From JANQTF01 sp036835375 (GTDB lineage: Bacteria; Bacteroidota; Bacteroidia; J057): a stretch of 64,000 bases of DNA. Positions within the stretch are counted from its first letter, which is position 1. Every line of letters starts with the position of its first letter. The notes under the pieces were generated by a model. It had not been told where the DNA came from, did no database searches, and was given only the letters and a program-made list of their open reading frames with translations. The position numbers and the translations under genes were made by a program. The DNA is taken from positions 1-64,000 of the forward strand of contig DAITMB010000001.1 of NCBI GenBank assembly GCA_036835375.1. The letters are read 5' to 3'. Of this stretch, positions 33,889 to 42,959 are shown in pieces.

Positions 33889-36800
33889 TCGCACCTTCGA
33901 GCTTTTGGTAGTATTGTTCGATCAAGATGATGAAATCGGAAGAGTATTCCAATTGATTGGACTTTAGGAGTTCCTGCCGAATCCGATTCTTGTACTCTTC
34001 CTTGGTCAAGTCCTCAGGAGACACCCGATCATTGTCTCTCCCAGTTCGGCTTTCACGCTGATCGTCCAACTCTCTTTCGCGAACAGATTGATCAGCTTGG
34101 AGCAATCTACTCAAGATTTGCTGTTGTCGCAGCATCGTTTCATGGGTGAGTTGTTGATTTCTGAGGTCATCTTCACTGTCGATCATATCTTGCATGACCT
34201 TGTCCATATCTCCGAGGGGCTTGCCGCCCTCCCCTTTCATTTTGCTTTGTGCTTCCTGAAGTTGCTGCCGGATGCGCTCTTGCTCTCCTGCCATTTGTGA
34301 CATTTCTTCGCCCCCTTTCTCTCCTTGCTGCATCATCTTTTGCATCATCTCATTGAGCTTCTGCTGCTGTTTGGAAATGCTTTGCATCTGTGAGGGGGTA
34401 TCTCCCGGCTTGGGGCACATGGCTTGACCATCTTGGGCGTTGCGCATATTTTCCTGCAACTGCTGCATGGAATTCGAGAGCATGTTCGCCAAGTTGTTGA
34501 TGCTCATCATCGCTGTCTGTTGATGATGATGTACCTTGTGAACTTCCTTGTTTCGAAAGAAAGTCTGCGATGTATTCATGTTGTCTGTGATCTTCTGGCT
34601 TTCGTCCAAGACGAATTTCTCTATCTGGAACATTCTACTCGCCAAGGCCTCCAAAGAATCGCGCACCAGCTCCATGTCATCTTGCAACTTTTTCTGATTC
34701 TGGCTCTTTTCTTTGAGTGCCGGATCATTGAAGGCAAGTTTTCTCACTTCCTCTTTCAGGTCTTCTTGGTCGAATGAGAGTTTGAGCAAGTTTTCAAGTA
34801 GCTCACGAAGATCTTCCAAGTTCTGCATGTCTTGCTGAGATTGCATATTCATCTGCATTCCACTCAGCGACTCCGACATTTCTTGAAGCTTCTTCTGCGC
34901 GCTCTTCTGTGACTCAGAAGCGTTTTGCATTTGTTGCTGCGCTTCCTTACTGTTCTTCCTACCTCCTTCTTCCATCTGCTCAGAGGCCTGATCCATATTT
35001 TCACTGGCCTTTTGCATTTCTTCGCGAGCCTTTTCGGCTTGCTCCTTAAGATCTTGCATAGACTCTTCTTCAGGCGACTTTGTATCAGACTTCATCTCTT
35101 CGAGCTTCTCCAAATCCTTCTCGATTTCGCCCATTTGCTCATCTAAATTTTCCTGCCGATCGCTGATCTCGTCCAGCTCTTCAGCACTCTCTGCATTCTG
35201 TAGCTCGTCATTGAGCATCTCCTGCTTGGCTTCCAGGTCGTCAATTTTATTTCTTAGCTCGTCAATCTTCTGTTGGACCTCCAGTTGCTTCAGCAGTTCA
35301 AGGGTTCGCTCCAAACTCTTCTTCAGGTCAATGTCATTCGACTTGAGCTTTTCTAGTTTCTCTTGTAAAAACTCTGGAGAGATGTTTTCCATTTTTTGCT
35401 CAATCTCTTCCAAAAGTTTTTCGATCTCTTCGTTTTGAAGTTGCTCCATCAACTTGTTGAGATCTTCCATTTTCTCCATGGTATTCTCGGAAACCATAGA
35501 GTTTTTCTCCATTTCACTCTTTGTTTCCTCGAGCTTCTCCTGCGCAGTCTGAATCTCGTCTAGCATCTTCTTGTGCTCGTCGATCATGCGCTGCATTTCT
35601 TTCTTGTCATCGAAGGAAAGGCTTTTTTGCTCCAGAAGCTTTTCTTGCATCTTCTGATAAGACTCGCGAAGTTCTTCGGCTGTTTTCCTCAGTCGGTCAA
35701 GGTCTTCTTTGACCTGATCCTGTTGGGCGTTGAGTTCATCGTATTTGGCATCAAGGGTCGGATAGATTACCCGAAGGGTTCCACTCGTAGAGGCTTTGGC
35801 TCCGCTCACTCCATCATTGTCCCAGACTTTGACATAAAATTCCGCTTCGTCACCTTCTTTCATGCCGATTGAGGTCAAGTCAATGTCAAAGGCCAGCGGT
35901 TGCAATAATACCGTAGGGGAAATCTTGAGCGAAAATTCTTGGAAGTCTTTGGTCACACTGGTACTACCACCAGACTTTGTGAATCGGTAAAATAACGACA
36001 TCTTGGAAAATCCATAATCATCCGCTATCTCCAGCTCTAAGGAAAGCTGTGGGTTGAGATCTACCATTAGATCCTGAGTAGGGGAGAATATGTACACCGA
36101 TGGAAACCGATCGGGGACAATGTCCACGCGATACTTGACCGTGTCAATATTTTCGATAGAATCAGGAGCATAAAGGGAAAGGAAATAATCCATTGGCTCC
36201 ATCATTCTACGGGACATCTTGTAGGAGCCATTGTCTTCGGACAATGGGATGGCGCCCGCGCCAGTCATAAACTGAGCCACTACCACATTTCCTTCTGTGA
36301 GCAACTGCCAGGAAACCTGAGACCCTTTCAACACTTTGAAATCTCCAACGTTGGGATCCAAGCGCTCAGGTGACTTCCTGGTGTAGGAGGGATATTGAAT
36401 TGTGGCTTGAAACTGCTTAATGAAGGGGCGCTTTAAAACGCCGATGGAATAGGCATCGGATTTCACTTCTTCGTTTCCAACGTAAAAAGAAAAATCGTCT
36501 TTCACTTCGGGGATAAGGTACTCATAGGATCCTGCTGATATTTCTTTTAGCTGATAATCCATGAACTGATTAGCACCCGACGCATCGTCTCTGATATACA
36601 TGAACAGCTCTTCTGGAAGCTCCTCCCCTTTGACCTTTATTTTGACGGAAAAGTCCTGACCTGCGACCATTTCTGAAGGGACTTCGCTGATCTCAATCGC
36701 GTAGGGTGGAGCTGGGACAAAGTCTTGGCTGAAATGGAGGAGGCGGTGGCTGCTTTGGCCAAAGAATGCGGGAGCAGAAAGATAGAGGATGCCGTAGAGC

Positions 36801-37291
36801 AAAAAGGGAATGAGGAGGTAGGAGATGTATTTCCGATTTACCTTGAAGTCGATGGCTGAACTCAACTTCACTGGAACGACTTGTTGTGTTTTCTGATCAA
36901 TGGCGGCCAGAGCGAGCTCACGATCTTCTGCTTTGTTGCGAAGCTGGAGCAAGTTGAGAAGTTTGTCGTTGATATCGGGAAAGTGATTTCTCACCATGTC
37001 GGCAATCTGGAAATCATTGATTCCCGGAGCCAATTTGGCAAGTTTCACGAGTGGACGGACGACCATCCAACCGAGTACGCCTGCAAACACAAGTCCAAAA
37101 AGGGCCACCATGCTGGTTCGTACTGCGGCAGAAAACCCAAAAATCCCTTCACTCAACAGGGCGACGAAAAGAATAGAACTCACCAACAATATCAAGATGA
37201 GGCTGCCCCTGATGATCTGGTCGGTGTAGTATTTTTTTCTGAATTCTTCTAGTCTTTGATCTAGCAATGAGTTCTTGCGCATAGTCTTCAT
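33881..37291 (-). CDS. DUF4175 family membrane protein with long coiled-coil
   Basis: This is a 1136-residue protein. Residues 28-75 and 155-180 hold membrane helices (LILILLVSSILFVALLSEGIFG, FGLVFAGVLGWMVV, YISYLLIPFLLYGILYLSA). Residues 190-530 are a beta-rich, probably extracytoplasmic region with Ig-like segments. Residues 530-1136 are a charged Glu/Lys/Gln/Met-rich coiled coil (for example MQEKLLEQKSLSFDDKKEMQ and QQMQNASESQKSAQKKLQEM), ending in a short polar tail (SSDFIILIEQYYQKLEG). DUF4175 is conserved across Bacteroidota with this gene order. No biochemical role is known; the size and layout suggest a large scaffold at the envelope. Confidence 0.88.
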   Translation of the reverse strand: MKTMRKNSLLDQRLEEFRKKYYTDQIIRGSLILILLVSSILFVALLSEGIFGFSAAVRTSMVALFGLVFAGVLGWMVVRPLVKLAKLAPGINDFQIADMVRNHFPDINDKLLNLLQLRNKAEDRELALAAIDQKTQQVVPVKLSSAIDFKVNRKYISYLLIPFLLYGILYLSAPAFFGQSSHRLLHFSQDFVPAPPYAIEISEVPSEMVAGQDFSVKIKVKGEELPEELFMYIRDDASGANQFMDYQLKEISAGSYEYLIPEVKDDFSFYVGNEEVKSDAYSIGVLKRPFIKQFQATIQYPSYTRKSPERLDPNVGDFKVLKGSQVSWQLLTEGNVVVAQFMTGAGAIPLSEDNGSYKMSRRMMEPMDYFLSLYAPDSIENIDTVKYRVDIVPDRFPSVYIFSPTQDLMVDLNPQLSLELEIADDYGFSKMSLFYRFTKSGGSTSVTKDFQEFSLKISPTVLLQPLAFDIDLTSIGMKEGDEAEFYVKVWDNDGVSGAKASTSGTLRVIYPTLDAKYDELNAQQDQVKEDLDRLRKTAEELRESYQKMQEKLLEQKSLSFDDKKEMQRMIDEHKKMLDEIQTAQEKLEETKSEMEKNSMVSENTMEKMEDLNKLMEQLQNEEIEKLLEEIEQKMENISPEFLQEKLEKLKSNDIDLKKSLERTLELLKQLEVQQKIDELRNKIDDLEAKQEMLNDELQNAESAEELDEISDRQENLDEQMGEIEKDLEKLEEMKSDTKSPEEESMQDLKEQAEKAREEMQKASENMDQASEQMEEGGRKNSKEAQQQMQNASESQKSAQKKLQEMSESLSGMQMNMQSQQDMQNLEDLRELLENLLKLSFDQEDLKEEVRKLAFNDPALKEKSQNQKKLQDDMELVRDSLEALASRMFQIEKFVLDESQKITDNMNTSQTFFRNKEVHKVHHHQQTAMMSINNLANMLSNSMQQLQENMRNAQDGQAMCPKPGDTPSQMQSISKQQQKLNEMMQKMMQQGEKGGEEMSQMAGEQERIRQQLQEAQSKMKGEGGKPLGDMDKVMQDMIDSEDDLRNQQLTHETMLRQQQILSRLLQADQSVRERELDDQRESRTGRDNDRVSPEDLTKEEYKNRIRQELLKSNQLEYSSDFIILIEQYYQKLEGANE

Positions 37292-37318
37292 TCTTCTACA
37301 AGCTCCCTACAATTTGAT

Positions 37319-37362
37319 ATAAAAAACCTCCCCCTTCAAACGCTTGAAGTCTATTGGAGGTT
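37319..37362 (-). terminator. terminator of the exonuclease III gene
   Basis: On the minus strand AACCTCC and GGAGGTT form the outer stem around an inner CTTCAA-GCGT-TTGAAG stem, and TTTTTT follows. It is 138 bases beyond the xth stop and upstream of the DUF4175 gene. Confidence 0.7.
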
Positions 37363-37500
37363 CGTGACTCCATGAATTACCCGAACGGAAGCTGGTAGGG
37401 ATTTCTGAAATTGCAAACTCCTTCGCAAGATTCCAAACCAAGGCTTAAATCTGGGCGGCCTTCTTCCGACAAGCAATGATGGTTTTCCTACTAAACAATC

Positions 37501-38268
37501 CTATGGTTGCAAGACAATTTCGATCGGACAGTGATCTGAATGAAAAACATTAGGCATGATCGAAGCCGATATCAGGCTTCCCGCCAGCTCCTCAGTCAGT
37601 AGATGATAGTCGATCCGCCAACCTTTGTTGTTCGCTCGCGCGTTTGCGCGATGGCTCCACCAGGAGTATTGATGCAGTGCATCTGGATGGCATTTTCTGA
37701 AACTATCTACATACCCTAATTGAAGAAGGTGAGAAAACCATTCTCTTTCATGTGGAAGAAATCCAGAGCTCTTTTTGTTTCCGACAGGGTCATGAATATC
37801 AATGTGCGTGTGCGCAATGTTGTAATCTCCGGCAATCAGTAAGCGTGGATACTTTGTTCGAAGCTCCTCAAGATAGCCTGGCCACACCTTCATAAATTCT
37901 TCTTTGATTTCTTGTCTATGCTCACCGGATGACCCCGAGGGTGCATAGAGACTGATCACAGAAAAAGCTTCATAGTCTGCCCGAAGTACTCGCCCTTCCT
38001 CGTCGATGAAATCAATCCCGCAGCCCTCTGTCACTTGCAGTGGCTCTTGCTTGGAAAAAATGGCCACACCCGAGTAACCCTTCTTTTGGGCGGAATGCCA
38101 GTAGGAATGATATCCTTCTGGATTGCGCTCAAGAGCTGAAAGCTGGTCTGGATGGGCTTTTGTCTCTTGGATGCAGACAATGTCAGCTTGTTCCTGTTGA
38201 AGCCAGTCGTACCAGCCCTTTTTGGAAGCGGCCCTAATGCCGTTGACATTGTAAGAAATGATTCGCAT
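37501..38268 (-). CDS. xth: exodeoxyribonuclease III
   Basis: This is a 255-residue endonuclease/exonuclease/phosphatase-fold enzyme. Motifs run in order: ISYNVNGIRAASKKG, DIVCIQETKAHPDQ, GYSGVAIFSK, LLIAGDYNIAHTHIDIHDP, and at the end NVFHSDHCPIEIVL with the catalytic Asp-His pair. It repairs abasic sites and 3' blocks in DNA. It is in the minus-strand run with thiL (83 bases upstream). Cytoplasmic. Confidence 0.97.
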   Translation of the reverse strand: MRIISYNVNGIRAASKKGWYDWLQQEQADIVCIQETKAHPDQLSALERNPEGYHSYWHSAQKKGYSGVAIFSKQEPLQVTEGCGIDFIDEEGRVLRADYEAFSVISLYAPSGSSGEHRQEIKEEFMKVWPGYLEELRTKYPRLLIAGDYNIAHTHIDIHDPVGNKKSSGFLPHEREWFSHLLQLGYVDSFRKCHPDALHQYSWWSHRANARANNKGWRIDYHLLTEELAGSLISASIMPNVFHSDHCPIEIVLQP

Positions 38269-38351
38269 GATGAAATAAAAAAGATATGTAAGAAAAATGG
38301 GAGCTGCTTGCGAACCCAGCTAAAGTGGAAGGCGATCGGATCAATTCCCAA

Positions 38352-39389
38352 TTATTTAAAATGCTCCCATCCTTGAGCTTCAATGTCAACCATCTCTCCG
38401 CTGTCAAGAATTATCTGGATCAGCTGTGGGTCATCGGTCATATGCCCTATGATCGAAATCTCTTGCCAAGACTTGATGGTGTCGAAAGCCTCCAGCGGAA
38501 CGGTAAAGATCAATTCGTAGTCTTCCCCACCATTCATCGCAAAAGTAGTTGCTCCGATATCAAATTCTTCGGCAACCTTGACAGTTTGTGGATCAATTGG
38601 CAACTTGTGCGCATAGATCGTAGCGCCTGTCTTGCTGCTGCGGCATAGATGGTGCAGCTCGCTGCCAACTCCATCGCTGATGTCCATCATCGAAGTTGGC
38701 AAGATCCCTGCCTCCCTCAGTTTTCGCACGACATCAATTCTCGCTTCGGGCTTGAGCTGCCGACCCACTACATAGTCATAATCGTTCAAATCTGGTTGAA
38801 CATCAGGGCTGTTGAGATATACCGCTTTTTCGCGGTCCAATACGAGGAAGCCAGCATAGGCAGCTCCCACATCTCCAGAGACACAGATGAGATCTTTGGG
38901 TTTTGCTTTTCCGCGAGTCACGTATTTGTCGGGCTCCACCTGCCCGATGGCAGTGATCGACAATACCAATCCTTGCTTGGCAGAACTGGTGTCACCGCCG
39001 ATGAGGTCCACACCGTAGGTCTCGCAAGCTTGATGGATTCCTTCGTACAGCTCTTCGAGCGCCTCTACCGGAAATCGATTGCTGAGTCCAAGAGAAACCG
39101 TGACCGCCACAGGCTCAGCATTCATAGCAAATATATCGCTCAGATTCACCACGATTGACTTGTACCCAAGATGGCGCAGCGGCATGTACGACAAATCAAA
39201 GTGAATTCCTTCGATGAGTAAATCTGTGGATATCACGGACACGAGACCCTCTGCTGGCTTCCACACAGCGGCATCGTCTCCGATACCAAGCAAGATCTCT
39301 TGTCGGCGAGGAGCGAACTTTTGAGTCAGATGATGGATCAATCCAAATTCTCCCAAATTGGAGATATCGGTGTAGGCAGATTCAGCCAT
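38352..39389 (-). CDS. thiL: thiamine-phosphate kinase
   Basis: This is a 345-residue enzyme that phosphorylates thiamine monophosphate to the diphosphate. The start was set at MAESAYTDISNLGEFGLI (39389), as the extra N-terminal residues of the longer frame lack family similarity. The AIR synthase-like fold shows GIGDDAAVWKPA, STDLLIEGIHFDL, HLGYKSIVVNLSDIFAMNA, DLIGGDTSSAKQGLVLSI and the C-terminal DISDGVGSELHHL and NGGEDYELIFTV. Its 5' end faces the candidate origin region, so its promoter lies there. Confidence 0.96.
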   Translation of the reverse strand: MAESAYTDISNLGEFGLIHHLTQKFAPRRQEILLGIGDDAAVWKPAEGLVSVISTDLLIEGIHFDLSYMPLRHLGYKSIVVNLSDIFAMNAEPVAVTVSLGLSNRFPVEALEELYEGIHQACETYGVDLIGGDTSSAKQGLVLSITAIGQVEPDKYVTRGKAKPKDLICVSGDVGAAYAGFLVLDREKAVYLNSPDVQPDLNDYDYVVGRQLKPEARIDVVRKLREAGILPTSMMDISDGVGSELHHLCRSSKTGATIYAHKLPIDPQTVKVAEEFDIGATTFAMNGGEDYELIFTVPLEAFDTIKSWQEISIIGHMTDDPQLIQIILDSGEMVDIEAQGWEHFK

Positions 39390-39545
39390 GGGTTTCGAGA
39401 AAAATGGTTTCCACTGGGCCATAACGAGCAAATGCTCGCAAAAAAAAATCTCTGGCTCAGCAGTAGGACATGCAAGGTACTACATCGATCCCTAGCATAA
39501 AGCGATGCCGTGCCATTCGTAGAAAAACAAGTCCAAAATCTCCTC

Positions 39546-40351
39546 CTGTCCACAGTAAGTAAACAATCCGATGATGAATCTAACAGACTCGATGTTACGA
39601 TGTTATCAGCGAATTTACCCCATTCTATAGAAGTTTTCCACAATGAGCAAGCATGTGGAATCACAAGTGAAAGCGTAGCTTTCATGAGATTCCGTTTTCT
39701 TTTGAAGCGCTGCGCTTCTCAGTTCCACGTGACAGTCGAAGAGCGATATATCTCTTCCATTCAGAACTACCTTCTTTTCTTTAAGTAATTTATTTTTTCT
39801 TTTAAGAAGTAAGAATGGCGATGTGGAAAGGATGGATAACTTTTCAAAAGAAAACTAGGAGCTTTCGTTATCCCCATTTAAACCTTCCTTATCCACAAGC
39901 CCAAATTGGAGGGATCAATCCACGACCGTTCCTACAAAAACCTTACATATTACAGGAAAGCCGGAAGTATGAAGAGGGGTAGCATACTGAGATTGAATGT
40001 ACTTAGCGAAGGATTGGTTTTGCACATGGGAGCAGACGATCGTGAAGGATGAAATTTTTTCTAAAAAATGTTCTGGGCACGATATCTACTTATGCACATG
40101 ATGGGTTGTGGACAGTTGGTAGAAAAAGCCAGCGTGAGTTTTGTGTGAAGAGAATGTGAAGAAGCCCGAGTTTATGAACCATAGTTATCAACAGTAAGGA
40201 ATTGTCCACACAAATGTGGACAAAGAGAGGATTGATTGCCTGAGAATTGTCACGAATGCATGACTTGTTCACAAGCCTGGCCGAGGACTGTGTGGACATG
40301 CTAGTACTGATAATCAGGCAATTGAAAAGCTATCAACATCCTTGTGGACAG
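39546..40351. other. candidate replication origin (oriC): DnaA-box cluster
   Basis: Boxes that fit TTWTNCACA exactly: TTTTCCACA 39634-39642, TTATCCACA 39889-39897, TTTTGCACA 40018-40026, TTATGCACA 40090-40098. One-mismatch boxes relative to TTATNCACA: 39868-39876, 40185-40193, 40202-40210, 40215-40223 (minus), 40265-40273. CTGTCCACA repeats three more times (39546-39554; minus 40107-40115 and 40343-40351), and similar words at 39822-39830 and 40291-40299 on the minus strand. This density in a gene-free, AT-rich interval, next to a run of minus-strand genes and within 7-10 kb of parS-like sites, is typical of bacterial origins. No dnaA gene is in the window. Origin activity has not been demonstrated. 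Confidence 0.65.
39773..39812. other. AT-rich candidate DNA-unwinding element
   Basis: Within the box cluster, a 40-base stretch is almost wholly A/T with T-runs (CTTTTTTT-like and TTTAAG repeats). It precedes the strongest boxes, as unwinding elements often do. A second, shorter A/T block lies near 40049-40070. Confidence 0.4.
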
Positions 40352-40528
40352 GCGTTTTTGGGTGGCTTTCGTTTTTGTTCATCGGGATGCTGGTCCGGAG
40401 AGGATACGCCAAGCGATTCTCAGGCGCTAAAAACGTCGAAAAATGGCGCTGAGACGGGGGTATAAGCGAAAGATCCATCAAGTGAGGCGGCTCGATGGAT
40501 CTCAAGTGGAGAAAAGACAATTATTGAA

Positions 40529-41332
40529 TCACTTTCCACGAAATTTTGCAGCTCTCTTCTGTAGGAATGCCGAAATCCCTTCCATAAAGTCGAAAGAGAT
40601 GAAGTTTTTTCCCTGATTATCAGCCTCTTGCGCGAGAGTGGCTTCGAGTCCGTGCATTTGTGCGGCCCTAAGATTTGACTTGCTTCGCTGGATCGCCAGA
40701 TAAGGCCCTGTAGCGATCCTGTGGGCGATTTCTTGCACCTGGCTGTCGAGATCTTCTTCATCGAAGAGCGCATTCACGAGTCCATGTTTCAATGCTTGCT
40801 CACCGTTGATTTGCTCGTGAAAGGCTAGCATTTCAAAAGCCTTCTGATGCCCGAGACGCTCCCATAAGAAATAGGCGCCTCCTCCATCGCTGGAAAGGCC
40901 GATTCTGGTAAATATTTGTGAAAATCTCGTCTGTGGTGTGGCATAGATCAAGTCACATCCCAAGGCAAAATTCCACCCCACGCCCACACACACGCCGCGG
41001 ACTTTGGCGATGATGGGTTTGTCCATGGTTCGCATGAGCAGTAGGAGTGGGTTGTAGGTCTCCTTCAAAAAAGTGGTCACATCAAATGGCTGACCCGAGC
41101 CAGCGAGCAAACGAGGGTCGAGATCTGCTCCGGCACAAAAGTCTTGACCGGCACCCGTGAGGATTAATACCCGTGAATCATCCCTCTCACTCTCCTTCAT
41201 GACTGCCAAAAGTGCGCGAGCCATATCTCCGCTGACTGCATTTTTCTTTTGCGGCTGGTGAAGCTCGATGGTTTTCACGGCCTGGTCTATGCGTACGCGC
41301 AGGAGACCGTCGGCGTAGTGTAATTCATTCAT
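40529..41332 (-). CDS. enoyl-CoA hydratase/isomerase family protein (PaaG-like)
   Basis: This is a 267-residue crotonase-fold protein starting at the ATG at 41332. The oxyanion-hole segments are GAGQDFCAGADLDPR and VRGVCVGVGWNFALGCDLIYA. The classical hydratase Glu positions are replaced (Asn in GVGWNFA; FTRIG where hydratases have PE), while a conserved Asp is seen in IGLSSDGGG. That pattern is typical of PaaG-type isomerases, so double-bond isomerisation or epoxide isomerisation of an aromatic or unsaturated acyl-CoA is likelier than hydration. It diverges from the acyl-CoA dehydrogenase gene with 92 bases between starts, so they may share control. Confidence 0.85.
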   Translation of the reverse strand: MNELHYADGLLRVRIDQAVKTIELHQPQKKNAVSGDMARALLAVMKESERDDSRVLILTGAGQDFCAGADLDPRLLAGSGQPFDVTTFLKETYNPLLLLMRTMDKPIIAKVRGVCVGVGWNFALGCDLIYATPQTRFSQIFTRIGLSSDGGGAYFLWERLGHQKAFEMLAFHEQINGEQALKHGLVNALFDEEDLDSQVQEIAHRIATGPYLAIQRSKSNLRAAQMHGLEATLAQEADNQGKNFISFDFMEGISAFLQKRAAKFRGK

Positions 41333-41424
41333 AAGGAGTCGCGAGATAATGTGAGAAATAGGGTGCAGGAAAATATCATTTTTTGTAAATTTTCCATCAT
41401 TATTCATCCAATCTTTTCTTCGTT

Positions 41425-42930
41425 ATGCAGCCAGCTTACTTCGCACCCCGGAATTTGGAATTTTTGCTCTTTGATGTCCACCAGATGGAGGACTTATTTT
41501 CCAGTGACTACTACGGTCATTTGGATCGAGCATCGGTCGAAATGATGTTGGACGCTGCGAAGCAGTTGGCTGATACCTACCTCTTCCCNNNNNNNNNNNN
41601 NNNNNNNNNNNNNNNNNNNNNNNNNNNNNNNNNNNNNNNNNNNNNNNNNNNNNNNNNNNNNNNNNNNNNNNNNNNNNNNNNNNNNNNNATCAAAGGACAG
41701 AAGATTTATATCTCTGGCGGAGACTATGTGGGAGCAGAAAATGTAGTCCATTTCGTTCTCGCCAGAATCGACGGCGCACCACTTGGTACCAAGGGGATTT
41801 CGCTCTTCTTGGTACCCAAGTACCGACAAGAGGGGGAACAACTTGTGTTTAACGACGTCACTGTAGCCGGACTGTATCATAAGATGGGTCAAAAGGGATC
41901 ACCAGCGACACATTTGATGTATGGGGAAAAGGAAGACTGTCACGGATATTTACTAGGTGAACCCCACCGCGGCTTGGCCTATATGTTTCAAATGATGAAC
42001 GAGGCGCGAATTGCCGTCGGTATCGGTGCAGCTGGCATTGCATCGGCTGCCTACTATGCTTCGCTCAAGTATGCACACGAGCGCCCACAAGGTCGTCCGC
42101 TCAACAACAAAAAAAATCTCGCACAGGAACAGATTCTAATCATTCACCATCCGGATGTGCGGAGAATGCTATTGATGCAAAAGGCCATCGTAGAGGGATC
42201 GCTTTCCCTCGCTTTGCAAGCTTCCCTATATGCCGATCTCGAAAAAGTAAGTGAGGGAACGGAGAAGCATCGCTATCAAATGTTGCTTGACTTGCTCACG
42301 CCGGTTGTGAAAACCTATCCTGCCGAAATGGCCATACAGTCGATCAGTCAGGGCCTACAGATTTTGGGTGGAGCAGGCTACTGTAAGGATTTTCCACTTG
42401 AAAATTATTATCGCGACATACGCATCTATTCGATCTACGAAGGCACAACAGGGATCCAATCGCAAGATTTGCTGGGCAGAAAGATCACCATGAATCAAGG
42501 GGAAGCTATGCAGTATTTGAATGCAGAGATTTTTCAGACGATCGAGTCGGCCAAAAGCTATGAAGAGTTGAAGCCCTATGCAGAATTGCTCGAAACGTCG
42601 ATGAGCAGGATTCAATCCGTGCTTGCCCACTTGATTCCTTTCGCAATGAAAGGAGACATAGAGCGCTACCTCGCTGACGCCAATCTTTTCATGGAACTGA
42701 TGGGAATCACCTTGGTCAGTTGGCAATGGCTCAAGCAAGGAATCAGCGCAAAGCAGTCACTCATTCGGGGTGTGCAAGGCGTCGAGGCAGAATTTTACCT
42801 GAGTAAATTGCACACCATGCGTTTCTTCTTCCATTACGAAATTCCCAAGACGCTCGGCCTGGAACATCGACTCAAAGATGTGACCATGCTCACCTTGGCA
42901 ACACACGAAGACACCGTGTTGGAGTGGTGA
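41425..42930 (+). CDS. acyl-CoA dehydrogenase, interrupted by an assembly gap
   Basis: The visible part codes for about 467 residues plus a 100-N gap. It begins PRNLEFLLFDVHQMEDLF, a long-form N-terminus, and after the gap continues IKGQKIYISGGDYVGAENVV, then MNEARIAVGIGAAGIASAAY, the QILGGAGYCKDFPLENYYRD block and IYEGTTGIQSQDLLG with the catalytic Glu. Family members of this form are about 595-605 residues; the missing N-terminal substrate-binding part should be around 130 codons, more than 33. FAD-dependent dehydrogenation of acyl-CoA is the function. It diverges from the PaaG-like gene. Confidence 0.9.
   Translation: MQPAYFAPRNLEFLLFDVHQMEDLFSSDYYGHLDRASVEMMLDAAKQLADTYLFXXXXXXXXXXXXXXXXXXXXXXXXXXXXXXXXXXIKGQKIYISGGDYVGAENVVHFVLARIDGAPLGTKGISLFLVPKYRQEGEQLVFNDVTVAGLYHKMGQKGSPATHLMYGEKEDCHGYLLGEPHRGLAYMFQMMNEARIAVGIGAAGIASAAYYASLKYAHERPQGRPLNNKKNLAQEQILIIHHPDVRRMLLMQKAIVEGSLSLALQASLYADLEKVSEGTEKHRYQMLLDLLTPVVKTYPAEMAIQSISQGLQILGGAGYCKDFPLENYYRDIRIYSIYEGTTGIQSQDLLGRKITMNQGEAMQYLNAEIFQTIESAKSYEELKPYAELLETSMSRIQSVLAHLIPFAMKGDIERYLADANLFMELMGITLVSWQWLKQGISAKQSLIRGVQGVEAEFYLSKLHTMRFFFHYEIPKTLGLEHRLKDVTMLTLATHEDTVLEW
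41589..41688. other. assembly gap (100 N)
   Basis: Exactly 100 N occur inside the acyl-CoA dehydrogenase gene. The conventional length suggests unknown true size; comparison with the family suggests about 390 bases are missing. Confidence 0.97.
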
Positions 42931-42959
42931 GCAAATGGATTTGTGAACGATGGATCCGG

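Larger units (their letters stand above)
39390..40528. other. 1.14-kb gene-free region before the candidate origin boxes
   Basis: Short frames on both strands here are not protein-like. Sequence is AT-rich with homopolymer runs and repeated TGTGGA/TCCACA words. It contains the DnaA-box cluster described in the next entry, an AT-rich candidate unwinding stretch and, presumably, the thiL promoter. One weak partial parS match (GTTCCACGTG at 39722-39731) is also present. Confidence 0.6.

Noticed and set aside
34800..35600. Repetitive-looking plus-strand frames rich in Leu/Phe/Ser
   Set aside because: They are the antisense of the Glu/Lys/Gln-rich coiled coil of the DUF4175 gene, which naturally gives long shadow frames.
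39722..39735. Another parS-like sequence in the origin region
   Set aside because: Only GTTCCACGTG matches; the right half of the palindrome is lost, so it is too weak to list as a site.
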